Source: G963662985 sp963662985 (GTDB taxonomy: Bacteria > Chloroflexota > Anaerolineae > Anaerolineales > UBA11579). From it: DNA of 64,000 nt. Both the position numbers and the translations under genes were made by a program. The notes beneath the pieces are model-generated. The model was given only the letters and a program-made list of their open reading frames with translations. It had not been told where the DNA came from and searched no databases. Each line of letters starts with the position of its first letter. The first letter of the stretch is position 1. The stretch lies in assembly GCA_963662985.1 (NCBI GenBank), contig OY760067.1, forward strand, positions 124,001 to 188,000, given 5' to 3'. Shown here piece after piece: positions 59,629-64,000 of this stretch.

Positions 59629-59976
59629 TTATTGAATTGTTAGAATTATTTTGGCACTACGCCAAAGCTCTTCTAGCTCATAATATTCACGTTGGTCGGG
59701 AGAAAAAATATGAAGAATAACATCTCCATAATCTCCTAAAATCCAGCCTTCTGCTGGTGTTCCTTCAGCTTTTATAGAAATTCCAGTTTCCTTTTTAACT
59801 TGATCTTTGATTTCTTTCATCAAAGCATCTAACATTCGGGAACTAGTCCCAGTACATATTACAAAATAATCTGCAGATTCATTAATACCATGCATATCCA
59901 TAACAACAATATCTTCTGCCTTTTTTTCTTCTAAAGCGCCTGCAATAAAATGCGCTAATTCTAATGATTTCAGAAT
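59629..59976 (-). CDS. rsfS: Ribosomal silencing factor RsfS, apparently with an ATT start codon
   Basis: The conserved core is clear: MDMHGINESADYFVICTGTS, IKAEGTPAEGWILGDYGDV and DVILHIFSPDQREYYELEEL. RsfS binds ribosomal protein L14 and blocks subunit joining under starvation. The only in-frame ATG codons lie inside the conserved core and would remove the first 25 residues. Translating upstream gives LKSLELAHFIAGALEEKKAE, the normal RsfS N-terminus. It begins at ATT (59976) or CTG (59973), with GAGAGG 4 or 7 nt upstream. The full protein is then 115 or 114 residues, the usual length. No ATG, GTG or TTG start is available before a stop codon. Confidence 0.88.
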   Translation of the reverse strand: MLKSLELAHFIAGALEEKKAEDIVVMDMHGINESADYFVICTGTSSRMLDALMKEIKDQVKKETGISIKAEGTPAEGWILGDYGDVILHIFSPDQREYYELEELWRSAKIILTIQ

Positions 59977-60002
59977 ATTACCTCTCTTTACAATTTTTAT
60001 TT

Positions 60003-60008
60003 ATTATA
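60003..60008 (-). promoter_or_regulatory. -10 box of rsfS
   Basis: TATAAT on the minus strand lies about 27-32 nt before the ATT start of rsfS; the -35 match (TTCATA) is partial. Confidence 0.4.
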
Positions 60009-60101
60009 CTGGATTTTTAAAGATTATGAATTTAATTTATATCTAGTTAATTCAGTATATATTGGTCCATTGGAATTTAGTGTACTTTCAAAAAGTATTA
60101 T

Positions 60102-60605
60102 TTAATATATTAATTGGTTTTGGAAATTTATTGTCTTATTGCATAAAAATTTGTCATTTATGATTTCCATATTGTGAATACTTAAATTCTTTTTTATTCT
60201 TCCTATTGTTAGGTGAGGTGAAAATTTTTTATTTTCTCTTTGAAGGCCAATTTTTTGTAAATTATTATTTAAGCTTTCAACTATGCAGTATAAAGATTTA
60301 TTGTTTTCAAATCCCAACCATACTATTTTAGGGTTATTTTTTGATGGGAAGACTCCGGGTTTTGTAAAATATAATTTAAATGGTTTAATTTCTTTTACTG
60401 AGCTTGAAATATGAGCGTTTAGTAATTCCATTTTACTAATAGGAAACTCCGCTATAAATTTCAATGTTAAGTGCAAATTATTAGGTTTTGTCCATTTTAT
60501 TGGTAAATTGTAAAATTCTTTTTGAAGTTGATTAATTGTTGAAATAATTTCTTTTTTTGTTTCACCGTCAAAATCTATACCTATAAATAATCTTTTTATT
60601 TGCAT
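60102..60605 (-). CDS. thpR: RNA 2',3'-cyclic phosphodiesterase, interrupted before its C-terminus
   Basis: This 167-residue LigT/ThpR-family 2H phosphoesterase has the two HxT motifs, NNLHLTLKFIAEF and FSPHLTIGRIKK. The frame is closed by TAA at 60102. Reading on in the same frame gives IILFESTLNSNGPIYTELTR and a few more residues to a second stop at 60024. This is exactly the normal C-terminal strand and end of the family. The full gene would be 60024-60605 (193 codons including the stop). So a nonsense mutation, sequencing error or readthrough must be considered. It overlaps mocA by 1 bp. Confidence 0.85.
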   Translation of the reverse strand: MQIKRLFIGIDFDGETKKEIISTINQLQKEFYNLPIKWTKPNNLHLTLKFIAEFPISKMELLNAHISSSVKEIKPFKLYFTKPGVFPSKNNPKIVWLGFENNKSLYCIVESLNNNLQKIGLQRENKKFSPHLTIGRIKKNLSIHNMEIINDKFLCNKTINFQNQLIY

Positions 60606-61198
60606 TATTTATATTTCTCTAATTTCTTTATATCATCTAAATAATCAACATCAAAAAATATTGAGTCATCATTACAATTGATATAATCTTTGGAGAATTG
60701 ATCGATAATTTGCTTAAGCCCTTTATCCCCTCTCAATTGGTCAATATGATTCAAAATTGAAGATTTAATTAATATTGGATTTCCTTTTTTATTGTCTTTT
60801 ATGGGAATTATAACTTCTGCTGTTGAATTTTCTGATTTTTTTACTAAAGAGTTAATCGTTTCTATTTTCACTTGAGGTTGATCAACAAGAAAAATAATTA
60901 CACTGTCAATATCAGCAGGTAGTTTTTCAATTGCTAATTTTACTGAAGTTGAAAGGCCTTCTTGCCAATGCCTGTTTTCTACAATATTTATTTTTGAGTT
61001 TTCAGCTATAGTTTTTTTTATTTTATTACTATGCGCACCTAATACAATTATTATTGGTGATAAATTCGTCTGATCTGATTTTTCTATTATGTGATTTAAG
61101 AACGTTTTATCTTGCCACTTTATTAGTTGTTTAGGCTGTCCCATTCTTGTAGAGCCACCTGCAGCTAAGATTATGGCAGCAGTTTTATGGTTTTTCAT
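60605..61198 (-). CDS. mocA: MocA-like molybdenum cofactor nucleotidyltransferase
   Basis: This 197-residue NTP transferase has the family signature AAIILAAGGSTRMGQPKQLI (nucleotide-binding loop) and IIFLVDQPQVK (metal-binding Asp). The GNPILI region is also conserved in MobA/MocA. MocA adds CMP to molybdopterin for xanthine-dehydrogenase-type enzymes. Its overlap with yqeC (4 bp) supports a role in preparing selenium- or sulfur-dependent molybdenum hydroxylases. No such hydroxylase is in the window. Confidence 0.88.
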   Translation of the reverse strand: MKNHKTAAIILAAGGSTRMGQPKQLIKWQDKTFLNHIIEKSDQTNLSPIIIVLGAHSNKIKKTIAENSKINIVENRHWQEGLSTSVKLAIEKLPADIDSVIIFLVDQPQVKIETINSLVKKSENSTAEVIIPIKDNKKGNPILIKSSILNHIDQLRGDKGLKQIIDQFSKDYINCNDDSIFFDVDYLDDIKKLEKYK

Positions 61199-61953
61199 AT
61201 TAAATTTTTTATATTTTCTTCAATTCCATGATAATAAGATATATTACCTTGGATAATATTTTTTATTCTTTCATTTTTTTTCAATAAAATTGCTAAATTT
61301 TGAGCATATTGCTCTTTCTCTTTTGAATCAACTGCGTTAATAAAAATTGATATTTTTGCATTGACGGGAATGTTTTTCATACCACCTGAAGGATGTATTA
61401 ATAAATTAGCTACAATTCTTTCATCCACTTTTGATGATAACGGAATATCCAATAAAAGCGATAAGATTTCTGGTCTATGAACATTACCGTCGTTTATTTT
61501 ATGACCAAAAATATTACTGTTCATACAAATTATTACATGATCTGTAAATTCTGGAATAGGTGGTTCATAATATGCTGGTGCTTTTAGCCATAAATCTTTT
61601 GCACCATCTGCTTCAATTATGATGGGATAATTATGAATCGTTGCAAGTTTTTCTAAGTTAATCATATCTTCCTCAGATAAACCTATAACTTGATGTTCTT
61701 TATTCTGATTGGAAAAGAAAGTTAAATTCTTTGATAAGCCTCCTGCTACTTGCAAAAAATCAACAGGTTTTGTTATCCGAATATGTTCATCTGCTAATTC
61801 TGCTTCATCTAATGAAACTCTTGTTGAAGTAGATAATATTATTGGTTTTCGATATCCTTTTGCTAATGCATAAAGAACTGATGTTTTTGCTCCTGCTCCA
61901 ACAATTGAGATTCTAGAAGTTATTTCAATTGGAATTAGGTCAATTAATTTCAT
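61195..61953 (-). CDS. yqeC: YqeC-like selenium-dependent hydroxylase accessory protein
   Basis: This 252-residue protein has a P-loop-like SIVGAGAKTSVLYALAKGY, then IILSTSTRVSLDEAELAD, IIEADGAKDLWLKAPA and VHRPEILSLL. These segments are typical of the YqeC family. Family members are linked to maturation of selenium-dependent molybdenum hydroxylases; the exact chemistry is not established. The start overlaps the end of the upstream gene by 4 bp (ATGA) and its end overlaps mocA by 4 bp. Confidence 0.85.
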   Translation of the reverse strand: MKLIDLIPIEITSRISIVGAGAKTSVLYALAKGYRKPIILSTSTRVSLDEAELADEHIRITKPVDFLQVAGGLSKNLTFFSNQNKEHQVIGLSEEDMINLEKLATIHNYPIIIEADGAKDLWLKAPAYYEPPIPEFTDHVIICMNSNIFGHKINDGNVHRPEILSLLLDIPLSSKVDERIVANLLIHPSGGMKNIPVNAKISIFINAVDSKEKEQYAQNLAILLKKNERIKNIIQGNISYYHGIEENIKNLI

Positions 61954-63662
61954 TTATTTTCTTTCACAATAAATTCTTCTTCTCTTTGAATTATTCTCTG
62001 TAAAATTGCCACTGCACAAGCATATGTTGAGTCCATTCCGTAGTATGACATATTTGCAGTTCCTAAGTTTTGACCTTCTTCTAGTGGTTTATCTGAAGCA
62101 TAATGCAAAATACCTAATTCTGTGTCAAATTTATAAAGATTTACAATTTCATCAATAGGATGCCGAACTGCACGCATCATTTCATACATTGCTGAAAGAT
62201 AGGGACCAGCTTCCATTTCAATACATGTATAGCCATCACGATAAAAATTATCCATATAGTGATGGTTTTGCAAAAACGTTCCTCTGACAGTCACCGATTT
62301 TTGATTATCTAGTACATTTCCGTAATGAAGAAATTGGGAAACATGATGTGCTTCAAAATAATTATTATAGAGATAGGTATTTCTTGATTGTGAATCGTAT
62401 ACGACACTATGAATCATCACATCCCCTACTGTTGCATTTAGTGTTGCTGCCTTCCCCATAATATAAATTCCACGTAACTTGCCTGCATGGTCTGAAACTT
62501 TTCTGAGGACATCATATGCTGCCATACCTAATGGGTAATCTATATTTAGAATTAAAGCTTCAGAATCATTAAATGAATCCAGCTTTGTTTTAATTCTTGG
62601 ATCTAATAACTCAAGATCAATATTTTTTAAGTCAATTACTTGCGCTTCAAGATCAAAGCTTGTATTTGTAAGAATTCTTTTTATATCAAGTTTTTCTTCT
62701 ACTTGATTTAACTTTTTATTAAATTCTGTTCCATATGGTGAACTTATGTATTTCTTTTGAACGTAATATAAGAAATTTTCTATTGATGACTCATTATTTA
62801 ATTCTTTTATTTGAGCCCATTCTTCTTGCAGAAATTTATCATTGCTTTTTGGTATATATGCTTCTAGCTCTTTTCTGTTTTTTAATGCAAATCCAGTGAT
62901 TAAGTTGATGAACGAATGAGAATTTGAAGATATAAAATAAATTGGACGTGTTTTTATTTCAGGGACTGCATCTTCAATTCGTTCCCACCATTCATGAATT
63001 GCTCGACGATAATCACTTAATGAACTACTAAGTAATTGAATATTTATATCTTGTTTTTTACTTGCAATTAATTTAAGTGTTTCACCAAACTGATCTCCCC
63101 AAATTTGAGATAACATTTTTAAATCTTCATATTTAATTTGCAAGACATCTAATAATGTATATATATCATTAGTTTCTAGGAGATTATTACTAATTTCAAT
63201 TTCTTTTGGGAATTGTTTCATCAAAAGATGAATTTTATTCCATTCGATTTGATATGCTACCAAAATAGGAACAACATCATCAATATCTGTTCTACTTGCT
63301 AAAAGACATGCTAATGTCTCTTCTCCATCATAAAAACATCTTCTTCTTCTAGCTATAGCGTTAACTTGCTGCCATTCACCAACATTCCCAAATCCCATAT
63401 CGATAAATGTTTCAACTCGTTGTCCCAATATTACCGTTGAAATATTTTTTACACATTCTGGAATTCTTAACCAAGAATACACTAAAGCAGGTGCATCAAT
63501 TTCAAAATTTGCAGCCCCAGCATGCATTAACGAATTTGTTCTCATATGAACTTCTTCTAGTGAACGAATTCGTACTTTTTCAGTTGTTCTAAGCAATGAA
63601 TAGTATGTTCGTAAATAAAGATCAATTTCTTCTGAAACTACTACGGGGACTGTTCTTTCCAT
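61950..63662 (-). CDS. Uncharacterised 570-residue protein with nucleoside-phosphorylase-like C-terminus
   Basis: The N-terminal half (residues 1-360) is mostly helical, with ALVYSWLRIPECV and IARRRRCFYDGEETLACLLA among its best-defined parts. It has no known motif to me. Residues of about 370-560 resemble the purine-nucleoside-phosphorylase fold. LRGIYIMGKAATLNATVGDV corresponds to the Gly-rich strand and GDV motif, and GYTCIEMEAGPYLSAMYEMM to the ME ligand motif. A nucleoside or base could be the ligand. It leads an operon with yqeC and mocA (4-bp overlaps), which hints at purine or molybdenum-hydroxylase metabolism. Resembles a DUF-type family; function inferred only. Confidence 0.65.
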   Translation of the reverse strand: MERTVPVVVSEEIDLYLRTYYSLLRTTEKVRIRSLEEVHMRTNSLMHAGAANFEIDAPALVYSWLRIPECVKNISTVILGQRVETFIDMGFGNVGEWQQVNAIARRRRCFYDGEETLACLLASRTDIDDVVPILVAYQIEWNKIHLLMKQFPKEIEISNNLLETNDIYTLLDVLQIKYEDLKMLSQIWGDQFGETLKLIASKKQDINIQLLSSSLSDYRRAIHEWWERIEDAVPEIKTRPIYFISSNSHSFINLITGFALKNRKELEAYIPKSNDKFLQEEWAQIKELNNESSIENFLYYVQKKYISSPYGTEFNKKLNQVEEKLDIKRILTNTSFDLEAQVIDLKNIDLELLDPRIKTKLDSFNDSEALILNIDYPLGMAAYDVLRKVSDHAGKLRGIYIMGKAATLNATVGDVMIHSVVYDSQSRNTYLYNNYFEAHHVSQFLHYGNVLDNQKSVTVRGTFLQNHHYMDNFYRDGYTCIEMEAGPYLSAMYEMMRAVRHPIDEIVNLYKFDTELGILHYASDKPLEEGQNLGTANMSYYGMDSTYACAVAILQRIIQREEEFIVKENK

Positions 63663-63685
63663 TTATGTTCCTTTCTTATACCAGA

Positions 63686-64000
63686 TTATTTCTTGGATTT
63701 TCTTTTTTCTTTTTTCATTTGTTTATCAAGAACAATATCAATTGCTGATTTTTTATAAATGTTTGATTTTCTTCTCGTCATCGAATAAGAAATTGAAATA
63801 ATTGAAAATATAACAAAGCTTATTCCAAATCCAATTAATAAAGCTCCCCAAAAATATGTAATTGGCTGAATATTTAAACTTGTTCTTAAGGTAAGAAAAA
63901 ACTCTTTTGTATTTGGAATAAAGAAAATAATAAATTCATCCCAATCTAATAATGACACAGATTTACTAAAAAAATAATTTGTTTGTAATATTTTTTGAAT
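63686..64000 (-). CDS. Small membrane protein (N-terminus beyond window edge)
   Basis: A frame open to the window edge ends at 63686. The visible part has one strong hydrophobic helix (TYFWGALLIGFGISFVIFSI) followed by a very basic tail (DKQMKKEKRKSKK). A GTG at 63958 could start it, but no Shine-Dalgarno precedes it and the frame continues without stop through the preceding 14 codons, so the gene probably begins outside the window. It lies 23 bp before the 570-residue gene, probably in the same transcript. Function unknown. Confidence 0.55.
   Translation of the reverse strand: MQKILQTNYFFSKSVSLLDWDEFIIFFIPNTKEFFLTLRTSLNIQPITYFWGALLIGFGISFVIFSIISISYSMTRRKSNIYKKSAIDIVLDKQMKKEKRKSKK

Overview
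The window is an AT-rich bacterial chromosome segment carrying about 57 protein genes, one tRNA, one FMN riboswitch and a probable small RNA. Several traits point to an anaerobic member of the Chloroflexota, probably class Anaerolineae: a large TPR protein with repeated W-L-x-x-L acidic motifs, secreted proteins with Thr-Pro-Thr stretches, a kinase fused to a TolB-like propeller, a B12-dependent ribonucleotide reductase, a riboflavin ABC transporter of the RibXY type, and an NAD-linked multi-subunit NiFe hydrogenase. This placement is an inference from gene content. No rRNA or other phylogenetic marker was aligned.

Layout. Positions 1-3250 hold a truncated HAD phosphatase, tex and a small membrane protein. 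Positions 3429-9968 hold a complete soluble NiFe hydrogenase operon (NuoE-, NuoF- and NuoG-like diaphorase subunits, small subunit, large subunit, maturation protease). It has a strong promoter and a near-perfect Rex operator, so NADH/NAD+ ratio probably controls it. Positions 10020-17737 hold housekeeping and metabolic genes: a MazG-like hydrolase, class I aldolase, adenosine deaminase, tRNA-Asp, acyl-ACP thioesterase, fluoride channel, C69 peptidase and a secreted two-repeat protein. Positions 17855-24725 hold a probable sRNA, a PIG-L deacetylase, a penicillin-binding-protein-like protein that has lost its catalytic motifs, an ECF sigma/anti-sigma pair, a HAD hydrolase and a secreted protein.

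Positions 24754-43034 are almost entirely on the minus strand. Reading in the direction of transcription they comprise an FMN-riboswitch-controlled riboflavin transporter (ribX-ribY-ribZ), a secreted membrane-anchored protein, a cytochrome c maturation cluster (ccmE-ccmF-lipoprotein-ccmA-ccmB-ccmC) with a Cys-type CcmE, an AI-2E family permease, a 58-residue protein, a protein with a catalytically dead IS200-type transposase domain, DNA polymerase I and a TPR protein. Positions 43110-49801 (minus) hold ferritin, a dNTP-supply group (deoxynucleoside kinase, nrdJ, nrdR) and a Ser/Thr kinase. Positions 49916-59593 (plus) hold a heparinase-like protein, gyrB, a Thr/Pro-rich protein, the WL-repeat TPR protein and an unusual long NDK-like protein. 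The right end (minus) holds rsfS and a tightly overlapping operon with yqeC, mocA, an interrupted thpR and a protein with a nucleoside-phosphorylase-like C-terminus.

The most notable items are: the transposase-derived fusion protein next to polA; the pseudo-PBP; the hydrogenase with a shrunken NuoG-like subunit and Rex control; a set of six genes whose -10 box lies exactly 6 nt before the ATG, which suggests leaderless mRNAs; a candidate sRNA with an anti-Shine-Dalgarno tract; rsfS that seems to start at ATT; and thpR interrupted by an in-frame stop.
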